From: Phymatolithon calcareum | Lineage: Eukaryota; Rhodophyta; Florideophyceae; Hapalidiales | Direction of reading: 5' to 3' | Assembly (NCBI GenBank): GCA_977006965.1 | Contig: OZ345365.1 | Coordinates: 744,001-808,000, forward strand | Length of the DNA stretch: 64,000 nucleotides | Part shown: one piece after another, positions 32,686-43,030 of the stretch | Position numbering within the stretch: position 1 is the first letter of the stretch | Layout: each line of letters opens with the position of its first letter | The notes under the pieces: model-generated | Database searches by the model: none | Told to the model about the DNA's origin: nothing | What the model saw: the letters and a program-made list of their open reading frames with translations, nothing else | Translations under genes and position numbers: made by a program

Positions 32686-35600
32686 CTATAACCCATGACG
32701 ATGAATCCATTGAACAACAGGCGTCTTATCAACCCCATAGCGCATGACATTGTGCAGTGCTTTGCAGAATTTGGGTTTCGTCAATCCGTCAGCTACATTG
32801 TGTTCTCCTGAAACTAGTCCAACGTTCGAAATTTCATGGCGCTCGTATGCTTCACGCGCAGCAGCTACATCAATCATCAGCCTTTTCTCAGTACTGTGAG
32901 AAGCGCAGGTAATAACATCGAACAATTGTTTCGAATCTGTGAACATTGTGAGTGGAATTGACTGATTAAAGATGTGCTCTAGATCATGCTTGAGCATAAA
33001 AGCCTGATCAAAAGCTGCTGAAAAAGCATAAACTTCACCCGCCATGATGGATCGAACGACCCTTTTCGACTTTCTGCTGCTGTAGCAGAGGATGTGACAC
33101 TGGCTTGAATCATCGCAAAGCAATATAATGTATCCCAACTGTGACGAGGAGTCGTCATTTGAAGCAAAGGATGCATCTGAATATACGCGAAGATGTAAAG
33201 TTTGACGATTTAACGGCTTATATTTCAGCTTCAGGTATGGGGTTTGCTTTAGGTACTTGATTGCTTTGTTCAGCTCAATTACCTTTTTCTTGGAAAAAGT
33301 CTTTTCAGTCACTTGAGCCGCTCTGTTGATGCTACAGCATGCATCGGGACGGGTGTGTGCAAGCCATCCGACAGCCGCGCGAACGGAAGCAAAGAATTCA
33401 AACTGGACATCAACCGGAACCTCTTTGAGCTTTGCGGTATATTCTGGCTGACTTAGCTCGAGCACTAAGACCCCTTCATTATCGGTTCTGGTTTCAATCT
33501 TTACACCGACAAATTCGATGTTATCCCAATTTAGGTCTTTTGATTCGAATGTACGTTGAGTCTCGTAAGCAACGTTTAGAAATTTGGCAGTACCAGAAAA
33601 CAGATTGTCATCAACATAGCTGCCTAGAAGCCCTTCAATGTCGTCTTCGTGATGCTTGATGTACAAAGCTGGATCACCCTTGAGAGGTACCATCTTCAAG
33701 TTCTGTAATATGTGGGCTCGAAATGTTGTCCCCCAGTAGTCCCCAGCGTCGCATATTCCATAGAGTGGTTTAACAAGATGCAAGAGTTCATTGTCGGAAA
33801 TTTGGAAGTACTTCATATCACCTCTCTTTGGCTTGAGATAGATCTCTCGGGAGAATCTATCTTTTGACTGGAGGTACGCTTGAGTAACATCAAGATGGCA
33901 TAGCCGAAATTGACAAATTGAAGATACGGAAATAATCAACTTCGTCGAGCTTTGACGCAATGTGTGATTATTATGCACAATGAAAGGTTTCATTTTGTCA
34001 TTAAACCCTTGGGCAACGAACCGAGCACGAGCAGTTTCTCCTAGAGTTCCGACGTTCTTAAGAGAGTAGACAAACCGTCCGCTTATCACGTTTGCAGTCT
34101 TTGGCAATGCAGACGCATTCACAATATCCCAGGTTTTTCTTGCGCGAAGGCCGGTAATCTCTTCGTGTTTTGCATTTTCAAATTCTTTCGAGTGGCATCG
34201 TGGATCATCGGGACTCAGAACCTCTGTTAATAGTACGCTTGGTGGGGTTTCATCTGATATCTGCGAATCTGAACCGTTTTTCGTGACTTCAGATATTCCC
34301 TTTAACAGTTGGTTCATAAAGGCCTCGCCGGATATAATTCTTTCAAACACCTTATCCATCTCCATAAGGCCGTCCATGTCAGGTTGTGGACTCCAAGATG
34401 GTACCGTTTGAGGACTTGGTGCTGAAAGGTCCTTTTCTTCATACGCCTTCTTATACTCACGGACTTTGTCAATTGAAACCTGAGAGAGTTTCCCGCGAAC
34501 ATTTAGCCATAGCGATTTCTCGTCACCAGCTACAACTCTAAATGGTCCAACCCATTGCTTCTCAGGTTTCTCACGATAGACTAGGACGTCCATACCGACT
34601 TTGACTTCATTGTCCGCAGCAATCGGAACATTGCGACTTAGTGCGGTTTTCAGCCTGTTTGCTGCAACTGCTTTAGTCATTTCATCTCGGGCATCCTTCA
34701 TGGCTTTCATACGCGCACGTTGTTCAGGAAGCTCGGAAGGAATGAAGGGAAAGCGAGGTACAGTCCCAAAGACAAGCAATGTTGGGACCAAACCGTTCTG
34801 TCCTGCAGTACTATTCATAGCATGTACAGCAGTTGAGAGAGCTTCTTCAATGTTTAGAGAAGGATTTTCCAGTCTGTCCTTACGGTAAATTTGTCTGAGA
34901 TACTCATGGTATCTCTCACCGACATTTAGGGCATTGTGGCTTTGCACACCGGACATGTGATGCTCGATACCGGCAGATCTCAAGAAGCTTCGCCATTCGT
35001 CTGAGTTGAATTGAGAACCCTGATCCGTATGAATGATTTTGGAGAATCCAATATACGGATTTACCCAGTGTCGTACATAAGCGATCCAGACATCATTTGT
35101 ACTTTCGCCATCAAGTAGGAACACGGCAACACTAAACAGCGTATCCCTGCAAATAATATGCAGTACTGTTTTCTTTTCCAGCTTCATCAGATCCATTAAA
35201 ACAAGACGGTTAAAGACGACTTTTTCATGTGGCAAAGAGACTCGAAAGCGACCAGGTTGTTCCGACATTCTCTGGCATATGTCACAAGATCGGGTTAGCT
35301 TTTCAAGAGCCTTCAATGTGTCTGGTGTAGCGTTTGGGTCACTAGCGCGCTTCATCAGGTTGAAAATGCGGTCTGGTTGAGGATGGTAGAAATGGCGATG
35401 AATGCGCTTCAACTCTTGCTCAGAATACATGATACAGTAATCCCATGTATAGTACAAATGTCCAAATTTGCGGACAATGGGGCAGCTCCATGTAGGATCC
35501 TTACAAACCAGTAAGTCATCCACATTATCAACAAAGAGCTTGTACTTGTCCAATGAGTCCAGGCCTACGATAAGTGGGATATGCACGTCGACAACATCCA

Positions 35601-37416
35601 GTTCCAGTATCATTTCACAATTTCTTGCGTACGGAATACGGAAATTCGCTTTTCCAATGCTTGCAGTCTTCTGACTGCCGAACTTATAAACGTTTGGATC
35701 ATCCTGTTTGATTACGAGGGGAAGTCCCATGTACCTGTAGTAAGCTTCGGCTTGTGACAGTCCGACTACAGATTTCTGCGCCCCCGTATCAAGACAAGCA
35801 CCTTGAAAGGTATCCACAGACTCACTGGACATATATACATCGGAAGGTCCGTCAATGATTATGTTGATTTCGGCCTCCGTTCGGAAGCCTTCTGGTGCAT
35901 GGGGCAGATTGGAAATGTCTGCATGTGACATTAAGGCTTCAAACAGGCTGTTGTCAGTAATATCGGGATCTTCAACGACCTCAGGATCTGAAATATCATC
36001 TTCGGATATATTACAAGAGTCCATTTGTTGACAGAGTTCGAATAAAACCGCATGAGCGTTTCGTTTCTCGCCGGTTTTCTTTTCGTAGTACTCCATCTTA
36101 CGCTTGGCAGCTTTTGTCACATCGATTTTCTTAGGGCAGTTGTTAACCATATGTGTAGGGTCATCACAATTGAAACAACCCATAATGATTAGAGGGTCAA
36201 TTTTCCCTGCCCCAGATGAATACTGCCCCTGCTTACGGTCGGAATTTCGCCGATCTGCAACACTTTTGCGTCGATTGATGTACCTCCCTTGGCCCTGAAA
36301 CATGATGCCTGGTACTATAGTGTCGTCTGGAGCTCCCCTTTTGCGTCCGTTGGTGACACTATCTCTCATGATGGCAACTTTTGCCTCATTTTTAAGATGT
36401 AGGGCAGCCTCAAGTTCCCCGTAAAGCTGCTGGAAATCGAGATTATGAGTTGCAATACGACTTAATGGTTCAGTTGCCCATGGAAGACCAACGGTTGCAT
36501 TACGAAGGAATTCGACTTTGTGTGCAGGTCCTCGGTGAGATTGCGGTACCTGAGGTGCAAGTTTTGTGATGAGTTTGTACACCTTTTCCAGTGCTGTAGA
36601 CTCATCAAGACCCTCGTTAGTGAACTTACTGAGACGAAGCCCATTTAGGTAGTTCTTCACACGGTTCTGGCGGACGGTTGAATTGTATTCCCTGTCGATC
36701 ATTTCGACAGCTTGCTGAAACGTGTTAACAAAGTTCTCTACGCGATCCAAGTAGAACCGTTTAGCATCCCCGCGGAGAAGATTATGCAAATATTGTTTTT
36801 TCTGAGGAGGAGTGAGGCTGTAGTCGCGAGCTACTTGTTGGTACTCTGCGACAAACTCCATCCAAGATTCTCCAATATCGCCTGAAAACTTTGCGGAACC
36901 GTCCCTGAACCGCATTGCAACATTGTGGGCTATCTTGTTTTCTCTTTGGGTATGGTCCTCCGAGGAAACTGCGGTGCTTGCAGCAGCAGCGCCAGAGACT
37001 ATTGACGCTGTTATCTGCGAGGATTGACGACCTCTTGCAACAATACCACGAACCATTTCAGTAGCTGCAACCGCATCTTCATTGTCATCGTACAACGACG
37101 TTGCCAAGGTCATGAGGATTCGGCGAGAGCTGTGTGGAATCAGATTAGCTCCTTTTTCATTAAGCCAGTCTCGAAGACTCGAATAGATTGCGGGCATCGT
37201 TCTTATCTCCGGGGAGAAAAGTATAGCGGGCGGAAACATATCAGCAAATGATTCTTTGACCTGCGTACCAGTCATGCCAGCTTGTCGAATTCTCTCATCT
37301 AAATCACGTACAGAGAGAATAAGTCCGACCAGGTTGCTGCTAAGCTCGTTCAGTTTGATGTGGTTCATAAACATACGAGACGGTTGACCACCATTCCCAC
37401 CGTTATTATCACTCAT
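32686..37416 (-). CDS. Ty1/copia gag-pol polyprotein
   Basis: 1,576 residues from ATG at 37416. Gag occupies about 1-440 (core near WMEFVAEYQQVARDYS, 185-200) with the zinc knuckle CFNCDDPTHMVNNC at 414-427 (CX2CX4HX4C). The protease active site is CLDTGAQ (Asp 543). The integrase has an HHCC finger (His 673-678 region, Cys 711/714) and the D-D-35-E triad Asp 742, Asp 798 and Glu 834. RT has Asp 1176 in CHLDVTQAYLQ and YVDD at 1267-1270. RNase H has Asp 1414, Glu 1461, Asp 1494 and Asp 1543. All catalytic residues are present. Gag and pol are in one frame with no shift site, so the Gag:Pol ratio must be set by other means such as proteolysis or splicing. The element is probably still capable of movement, or was until recently. 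Confidence 0.95.
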   Translation of the reverse strand: MSDNNGGNGGQPSRMFMNHIKLNELSSNLVGLILSVRDLDERIRQAGMTGTQVKESFADMFPPAILFSPEIRTMPAIYSSLRDWLNEKGANLIPHSSRRILMTLATSLYDDNEDAVAATEMVRGIVARGRQSSQITASIVSGAAAASTAVSSEDHTQRENKIAHNVAMRFRDGSAKFSGDIGESWMEFVAEYQQVARDYSLTPPQKKQYLHNLLRGDAKRFYLDRVENFVNTFQQAVEMIDREYNSTVRQNRVKNYLNGLRLSKFTNEGLDESTALEKVYKLITKLAPQVPQSHRGPAHKVEFLRNATVGLPWATEPLSRIATHNLDFQQLYGELEAALHLKNEAKVAIMRDSVTNGRKRGAPDDTIVPGIMFQGQGRYINRRKSVADRRNSDRKQGQYSSGAGKIDPLIIMGCFNCDDPTHMVNNCPKKIDVTKAAKRKMEYYEKKTGEKRNAHAVLFELCQQMDSCNISEDDISDPEVVEDPDITDNSLFEALMSHADISNLPHAPEGFRTEAEINIIIDGPSDVYMSSESVDTFQGACLDTGAQKSVVGLSQAEAYYRYMGLPLVIKQDDPNVYKFGSQKTASIGKANFRIPYARNCEMILELDVVDVHIPLIVGLDSLDKYKLFVDNVDDLLVCKDPTWSCPIVRKFGHLYYTWDYCIMYSEQELKRIHRHFYHPQPDRIFNLMKRASDPNATPDTLKALEKLTRSCDICQRMSEQPGRFRVSLPHEKVVFNRLVLMDLMKLEKKTVLHIICRDTLFSVAVFLLDGESTNDVWIAYVRHWVNPYIGFSKIIHTDQGSQFNSDEWRSFLRSAGIEHHMSGVQSHNALNVGERYHEYLRQIYRKDRLENPSLNIEEALSTAVHAMNSTAGQNGLVPTLLVFGTVPRFPFIPSELPEQRARMKAMKDARDEMTKAVAANRLKTALSRNVPIAADNEVKVGMDVLVYREKPEKQWVGPFRVVAGDEKSLWLNVRGKLSQVSIDKVREYKKAYEEKDLSAPSPQTVPSWSPQPDMDGLMEMDKVFERIISGEAFMNQLLKGISEVTKNGSDSQISDETPPSVLLTEVLSPDDPRCHSKEFENAKHEEITGLRARKTWDIVNASALPKTANVISGRFVYSLKNVGTLGETARARFVAQGFNDKMKPFIVHNNHTLRQSSTKLIISVSSICQFRLCHLDVTQAYLQSKDRFSREIYLKPKRGDMKYFQISDNELLHLVKPLYGICDAGDYWGTTFRAHILQNLKMVPLKGDPALYIKHHEDDIEGLLGSYVDDNLFSGTAKFLNVAYETQRTFESKDLNWDNIEFVGVKIETRTDNEGVLVLELSQPEYTAKLKEVPVDVQFEFFASVRAAVGWLAHTRPDACCSINRAAQVTEKTFSKKKVIELNKAIKYLKQTPYLKLKYKPLNRQTLHLRVYSDASFASNDDSSSQLGYIILLCDDSSQCHILCYSSRKSKRVVRSIMAGEVYAFSAAFDQAFMLKHDLEHIFNQSIPLTMFTDSKQLFDVITCASHSTEKRLMIDVAAAREAYERHEISNVGLVSGEHNVADGLTKPKFCKALHNVMRYGVDKTPVVQWIHRHGL

Positions 37417-38134
37417 TTTTTAGCACGTAGCTCGATTCAACGTTGGAAAATTACGACACCACGTCAAAGAGACCGCCCCGAGGACACTACAAGGCTTTAC
37501 GCCGCACCCGGTTCTCCCTTTGGTGGTAGTTCCTCAGCGTCAGACAGGACAGCAACCCCCTTGCTGTTGACAAAAGCAAACAGACAAAGCAGGAGGCAGA
37601 GAGTACGAGAGGAAGCCCAGGTAGCGCCTAGACAGCAACCTCCAATAGCCGACTACTCTCGTTTTTGCGTGCCAAGAAACGATAAAGTTTCTCCCCTCTC
37701 CTTGTTTCAAGTCGCCTAATCAGCTCAAGCCAAATCAACTTTCTCGTCTAAAGAATGAAGTGCGCAGCAACAACGAAGCAGGCAATGTGTCAAACACTGT
37801 GCTCTACAGTGTGGTAGTCAATACGAAGACCACTGCGAAAATGACAGCAAGTGCAGGAACAACAGCAACAGAGGAAATAACAGCACCAGAAATAACAGGA
37901 ACTTCAGGAACAACAGCAACAGAGGCAACAACAGCAGCAGCAGTAGCAGCAGTAGCAGCAATAGAGCAGTAGTAGCAGTAGCAGCTCCGCACAGTGCTGC
38001 AGGTGCAGCAAGTTGTTTGTTTCGCAACGGGGTAGGAACCGTGGGAGTGCTGTTCGGTCCTACGGGAGATCGCTTTTGCAGATAAAATACGGAAAGTAGC
38101 AGAAGATACTTTGCGCTGTAGAAGAATTCGCGAA
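37417..38134 (-). other. Copia 5' leader with CAG-type microsatellite
   Basis: This lies between the 5' LTR and the gag ATG. It holds a degenerate (CAG/CAA/GTA) tract at about 37850-37985, which on the minus strand gives Leu-rich and Ala/Val-rich fortuitous frames. The primer-binding site should follow the LTR at 38134; the bases there (TTCGCGAATTCTTC on the minus strand) do not match the common initiator-tRNA Met site. Confidence 0.7.
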
Positions 38135-38474
38135 TGTGATTTGCCAGCGCAGATAGCGAGTAGTTACGATTGGTACACAAATAGTGGAAATAAAATAAAA
38201 TTTCGGGCCTACGTGCCGACCACGAAATTCTCAACTTCTCACCGACGACCGGTGAGGCTGGTTGATCCACCTTATTGATTGCGTACACAAGCGAGTTTAC
38301 TTCTTCTTCGACTAAAACTTCCCTCTCGAGCACCGAGGCAGGAGTATATATGCTACTTGAAACACACACTAATTAAGATAAACGCAAAGACAATTTGGAC
38401 CTCACAATCGATCCGCCTCTACGCACCAGCGTAAAAGGTGGAAAACAACTGGTCCAATCTCCCGAAGTTTCACA
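38135..38474 (-). repeat. 5' LTR of the Copia element
   Basis: 340 bp, matching 32316-32655. It carries the element's promoter; a possible TATA (GTAGCATATATACTCC) lies near 38345-38355 on the minus strand. Confidence 0.95.
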
Positions 38475-38567
38475 ACAGAGGCATCTCCAAACGCAATCGT
38501 CGTCGTCGTTGTCCTGGCTAAAAAAGATTTCCCTGACTCGTTTCCCAAGAGTTGACTTGCGTGGCAT

Positions 38568-39038
38568 GATTCCAGTAGTCCAAATAAAAGGACGCTCACA
38601 AAGATGTGCAATTGATAGGAGTTGATGAAGTGATGGAGGTTCGCTGGGATGTGAGTGATTTGACTTGCCCGGGTCGCAATTTAAGTACTAGTGTTTAGAC
38701 ATTGCAGCAATCCTGATAACAGCTCATTGTCGGAAAGACGGCTCTAATGTTCTGATCAACGTTCAAATCATAGTACGTTGTAGTCTACAAGCGAGACACG
38801 TACTATTGATATCAATCAAGTGAGTGTAATGTTGCAACGTTACGCAGGCAAGAAAACATGTTCTATTTGGGAGCAACATTAGTAGTAATAGAAAAGACAA
38901 GTACGAGCACCTTCAGAATCAGACACGGAGAGTAATTCTAAAAGTATTCTCCCTCCTGCAAAAATAAATTATTTTATTCTATCGAGGCTATGAACGAATT
39001 ATTTATCCAACAGATTGCAGTTGAATAAATAAATATAA
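38568..39038. other. No supported feature
   Basis: Presumably the 5' flank of the hAT gene. No terminal repeat was identified. Confidence 0.4.
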
Positions 39039-39837
39039 GGGGAATTTACTAAAATGACCACCATGCATGGGTGTTGTTATGATTATAGCTTTGGTGTAAT
39101 GCGGGGCAGCATAAAATTATGGGGTCCAGAAATAACATCAGTGTATTGATCGGAGGGGGGCTGAGAGGGCCACTGGGGCTCAACGGCTTCCTTGCAGGAG
39201 CGCTTATTATGGCCAGGTTTTGATACATTCCTTACACGTAACGGACCGGTCAGATGCAGAGCCAGCTATGAGACGCCTTTTTTTAGGCCTTCCTGGCGGG
39301 CGCCTAGTCACCGGAGGAAGATCGGCATGCTCTGGAAGTGCACCACTTAGATCCGGTAGCGGTGGCATAACTATAGGGAATAGGGAATATTCCGATCGCG
39401 GAACTGTGATCTGGCTTCCATGCCTTCACCTCGAACGATCCGTTTTCGCTGCCCGTGGCATGGAGCCGAAAGCCTCAATTTCGGTCGTAAACGGCCTATC
39501 CATTGTCGAAGACGGTAGCTTGAATCGGATGGTGTACCGAAAAATCGAAATCGGCAAGGTCGCCGAGCGGCTTTATTTGGATAAAACTGTGGAAATGTAG
39601 GACATGGCGATCTAAGAACAAATTGTTCCGTTTCGTCCTAGGGCAGATCCGTTTTACAAACCGAAATAACTGTAAGATCAAGAGGTTGGCACCTGGGCAT
39701 GTATCGGTCTCAACGGACCTGAGTGATGGACCGTTTGCTGGATGCTGACAGAAAAGTACAGGATCATAACTACACCCATGCATGGTGGTCATTTTAGTAA
39801 ATACGGCAAACTACGTGGTCATTTTAGTAAATTCCCC
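39039..39837. mobile_element. Non-autonomous DNA transposon, 799 bp, TAA target duplication
   Basis: The outermost 21 bp (GGGGAATTTACTAAAATGAC...) at 39039-39059 are exactly inverted at 39817-39837. A longer subterminal match (CACCATGCATGGGTGT...) pairs 39045-39083 with 39763-39802, so the right end has a partly duplicated terminus. TAA flanks both sides (39036-39038, 39838-39840). A 3-bp TAA duplication is typical of the PIF/Harbinger group. An internal plus-strand ORF of 126 codons (39220-39600) is not recognised. Confidence 0.8.
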
Positions 39838-39981
39838 TAAATATAAATACATATTCGAATACATTTAAATATGAATTATTTTTTACAAGGTATGGGAGAA
39901 AGCGGCGTTGTCCTCCGGAAGAGCTGTTTTGGGACCGATTAACGAGAGCCCTCAAACAACCCCACACCGAGATATGCCCAT

Positions 39982-40215
39982 TGTTTCTCAAAAGCTCGTA
40001 AGAAGTCAGTTTGAGTAACAGGGCCCCTTATTGTTGGATTCGACTTACGCACTCTAGTTTCCTAAAATCTTCTTCATTCGAATTCTCTCCCTGCGAGGGC
40101 TGGAGTGCGTCTTTTGCTCTCAGATTCAGTCTCTTGGTCCATCCGACTAGTGAGTCCCGGGTAATCACCATCCCCTACGAGGGCTCCGAGCCCCACCCAA
40201 AACGAATACTGAACG
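39982..40215 (-). mobile_element. LINE 3' end fragment, copy 6
   Basis: The ORF tail TDQETESESKRRTPALAGREN and the 3' UTR block GGGGCCCTGTTACTCAAACT resemble copies 1-4. The very end is degraded. Confidence 0.55.
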
Positions 40216-40639
40216 TTGCTGTAACTCCTTTATAGCTGCCTCGCACCCTTGCAGCATGGCATGACCGTTCGCGGACAGGGCATCAAACAATACCGGACTG
40301 GTTCATTTCTTCTTGTGATCAGGCAGAATCAAAATACAAACTGATAAATATTTCAATATTTATCAAAAAAATACGACATTGATCGAGATTTTCTGGCAGT
40401 TTGATCAATCGATGAGGAGCATTTTGATAACTCGTCATCAGTACTGCGTACGCGATTTCAAAGTAAATGGCAGATGAAGTACAGTATGGATGACTCGTTA
40501 TCAAAATTGCGGACAACGCCCTGTCACGGAGAAAATTCGACTCTGCGATTCAACGTCGTTGCCTGATTGATACATTACGGTACGCAATAGGGACCCTTTT
40601 TTCTCTCACATGCGGTACGGTACGTTGTGGCTGGTGAAC

Positions 40640-40695
40640 CGCAAAATCTTTTTCAAAAACGGTCACTGCGAGGAGCAAATTGTCCTCGTCGGTAA
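40640..40695 (-). repeat. Dispersed repeat Z, copy 1
   Basis: GACGAGGACAATTTGCTCCT, then CGCAGTGACCGTTTTTG on the minus strand. It matches 58780-58820 on the plus strand, where the same frame reads EDNLLLATTVFDK. Confidence 0.6.
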
Positions 40696-40698
40696 TGA

Positions 40699-40780
40699 CA
40701 ATATTGTTGTCGAAAGCACGACATGATGTGGGCTGAGGACCGACGCTGGGCAATATGCCGTGCTTTCGACAACAATATTG
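40699..40780. repeat. 22-bp perfect inverted repeat, 38-bp loop
   Basis: CAATATTGTTGTCGAAAGCA... at 40699-40720 is exactly complemented at 40759-40780. A second small palindrome, TGTGAAAGAT/ATCTTTCACA, follows at 40780-40800. Confidence 0.85.
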
Positions 40781-40972
40781 TGAAAGATGATCTTTCACAT
40801 CTGCCCTATTCTGTACTGTAGAAAGAATGTCAGAAAAGGTGTCGTACTGTAGAGAAGAAAAGGTTTCTAATTTGAAAAAGACGTCGGAGCTGTTTAACCA
40901 GACGTTTTACAGTCCCGTGATTTACGCATCGTGGCTTTCGGAGTCGTTGCCTGATTGATACGTAATGCTGTA

Positions 40973-40995
40973 GCCAACGACGTATCGTCGTTGGC
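40973..40995. repeat. 10-bp perfect hairpin
   Basis: GCCAACGACG, loop TAT, CGTCGTTGGC. Confidence 0.8.
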
Positions 40996-41065
40996 ACAGA
41001 TGCCTCACGTTGATTCTGTAGCGTCAGAACTCTCCTTCAAAAAAGACGATTGTTTGGCACGGCGC

Positions 41066-41113
41066 TGATACGTTCCGAAGTGGTCATCATCATGACCACT
41101 TCGGAACGTATCA
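41066..41113. repeat. 22-bp perfect hairpin, 4-base loop
   Basis: TGATACGTTCCGAAGTGGTC(AT), loop CATC, then the exact complement. There are no mismatches, unlike older palindromes. Confidence 0.9.
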
Positions 41114-43030
41114 TGATGATGATGACAAGACCAAATATATCCAGTTTCTAATTTATTACTGTACAGTGCAGTACAGAATACTGTATTCAAGAAGGCAGAA
41201 TTTACAGAAACTTACACGACGGAGGGCACGTGGAAAGGGAAGGCAATTCGGCCTTGCGGGAGCAGATACAATTTCTACGTTTGCCCCCTCGTAGAAGTAC
41301 AGTATGTCGAGAAGAGGCTGTCCACAAGTGAGAATGCACTGCAGTGGGCAGGATTCGGAAGTGCGAATATGATATTCTGATATCAAACGACGCTGCAGGT
41401 TGCCGATGCGTCGAGTGTGTGATGCCAGACGAGGACTACGCCAACAAGACATTACAGCACTGTATCATACGGCAGATTGCTGACAATTACTATATTTTAC
41501 GAAAACCTTGACAAGACTGCATTGATTTTTATGTGTTTTTCAGAGTTCAATGCTTATACCAGTACGTCACAGTAATGTGATGATCATCATTATGATCATC
41601 ATCCATCATCTCGTTATGAGCATTGAGTGCCGCACAGTGGCGTGACTTGTGCCCTTCAAGCGCCGTGGGCCGACAGACCAGCGAAAGGTCCACGTCCATA
41701 CGTGTCAGATGTGTCACCTGACGTTGGCAGACATGCAGAGAAAGGGCGGAGGAGCAACAGCAGGACTGCTCTTGCAGATCGCAAAACTCAATGTTAATTC
41801 GGTTCGCCTGCTCCAATTTACCTTCAGCTGCACACAATGTTATCGAATCTTCCAACATCACTCTGCTTACTAGCGACAGATGCTAGTCCGCGGAACGTCG
41901 TGGCCGTGCTCGCAATATTATTGCCTGTACATCGTCTGGGCGCGAGCAATTTAAACTTATCTCTGAGGCTCCAACTGGTTAAGGTGCATACTTCAAATGA
42001 ACGAGAGCCGGAGCGACTCCTGTGTCAAAGCATAGAATCACTCTTCACTGAAGGACCCAGCCGAAACATACAAACAGCTCTCACCGTGGCAAATAATGCG
42101 ATAGAACAGAATGGAGGAAACGTAGGCCTTCAAGGCGTTGCTAACCCCACTTGGAATAAAAAACAATACAATGTAAACTGACACAAGCACGCGTTGAGTG
42201 CGACGCTGGCGGTCAGAGGGAAGAAGCAATGCATCACACCGATCGAGCCGATATGGTGAGACGACAGATGCCCCGATCGCGGGTGGCAGTCCAGAAGTAG
42301 CCGCCGAGTCTGCACCACTCCATGCAACGCTCAGAGTCATGTCGCCACACGGTCACAGTGCCTGGACCAGACTGCTGCACATCGCAATGACGAAGAAGAA
42401 AAGTAGATACTGTATTGAGCTTGAAGGCAGTGCCATAGCCTCGCGACGAAGAGCGAGCGTACGGCACGAGCGTCTTGCGTTGTGCATCCGTCCCTCGAGC
42501 GGTATGATAAAATGTGCCCAACAAATTTGGCTTGTGTAAGTTGGAACACGTGTACTGTACAGTATGACGTGCCAGTCATCTGTGGACCGATGCGGTACAC
42601 GGCGCTTGTGTCACATAACGTTCATTTGAGAAGTGAGCATCACGATGATGATCCTGCCGCGCCATCCGCCTACGTTTGAGACGAACCGCACGTCGACGCG
42701 TGGTGCCGCGTTGGACTGACGATTGCGGCAAACATAAATCGCAGCACAATGTAACGAGTACCAAGCAACACAGCTTGGCCGACTGAGCCCCCACTCCCAC
42801 ATTCCACCACAACCATCTCCCGGCGCTACTGCAGTCGCTTCAAACTCGCGCTGCGGTTATCTCTTGCGCTGAGTTATCGCGCTTCGTCGACGACCCGTCC
42901 GGCTGGCACTGGTACTTCTATCCGGTCACGCCGCTGCCTCCATCGCGGGGGGCCTGGCCGGCGCACGTAATTTTGCACGAACGCAGCAGTCCCGCTCTCT
43001 TTGAGGGTGCATCCTCCCTGCGCAGCCGTC

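Larger units (their letters stand above)
32316..38474 (-). mobile_element. Complete Ty1/copia LTR retrotransposon
   Basis: 6,159 bp, bounded by two 340-bp LTRs that I read as identical and flanked by ACAGA on both sides (32311-32315 and 38475-38479), the 5-bp target duplication. It contains one uninterrupted 1,576-codon gag-pol ORF with integrase before RT, the Ty1/copia order. Matching LTRs and the intact ORF point to a recent insertion. The target is a hAT transposase gene. Confidence 0.95.
31623..38567 (-). pseudogene. hAT-family transposase, internally deleted and interrupted by Copia
   Basis: The gene starts with ATG at 38567 (MPRKSTLGKRVREIFFSQ) and reaches VWRCLC, where the Copia element begins (38474). 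After the element it resumes at 32315 with GTTRKQKGSGYANLLSHVRA, the His-rich half of a BED zinc finger. Joining across the 5-bp duplication restores the frame. A short mid-part follows (GWVHFVVSSLLPFS), then DPHFETGI. The RNase-H-like catalytic core is missing, so most of the protein was already deleted. A frameshift near 31840 precedes the C-terminal hAT dimerisation block LPTSNIVERFFSKAGYTLNK ... LFLHMNADLW. Terminal inverted repeats and the 8-bp duplication were not found. It was a non-autonomous copy before the Copia insertion. Confidence 0.85.
40216..43030. other. Intergenic stretch with palindromes and ACTGTA/TACAGT motifs
   Basis: No convincing gene. Many short ORFs overlap on both strands. 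TACTGTAC-like motifs recur (for example 40812, 41158-41190, 42553). TCGTTGCCTGATTGATAC occurs at about 40556 and 40943. The last 200 bp before the gene at 43031 are GC-rich and probably hold its promoter. Confidence 0.45.

Noticed and set aside
37935-37985. CAG-rich tract as a CRISPR-like or coding poly-Gln array
   Set aside because: Simple trinucleotide microsatellite without spacers, inside the Copia leader.
37818-38369. 183-codon minus-strand ORF with a Leu-rich tail
   Set aside because: Its first 79 residues are LTR sequence shared with the other LTR, and the tail is the microsatellite of the Copia leader.
32316-38474. Tandem duplication of hAT 5' coding sequence as the source of the two 340-bp repeats
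   Set aside because: The TG...CA ends, PPT, copia gag-pol between them and the exact ACAGA duplication show that they are LTRs.
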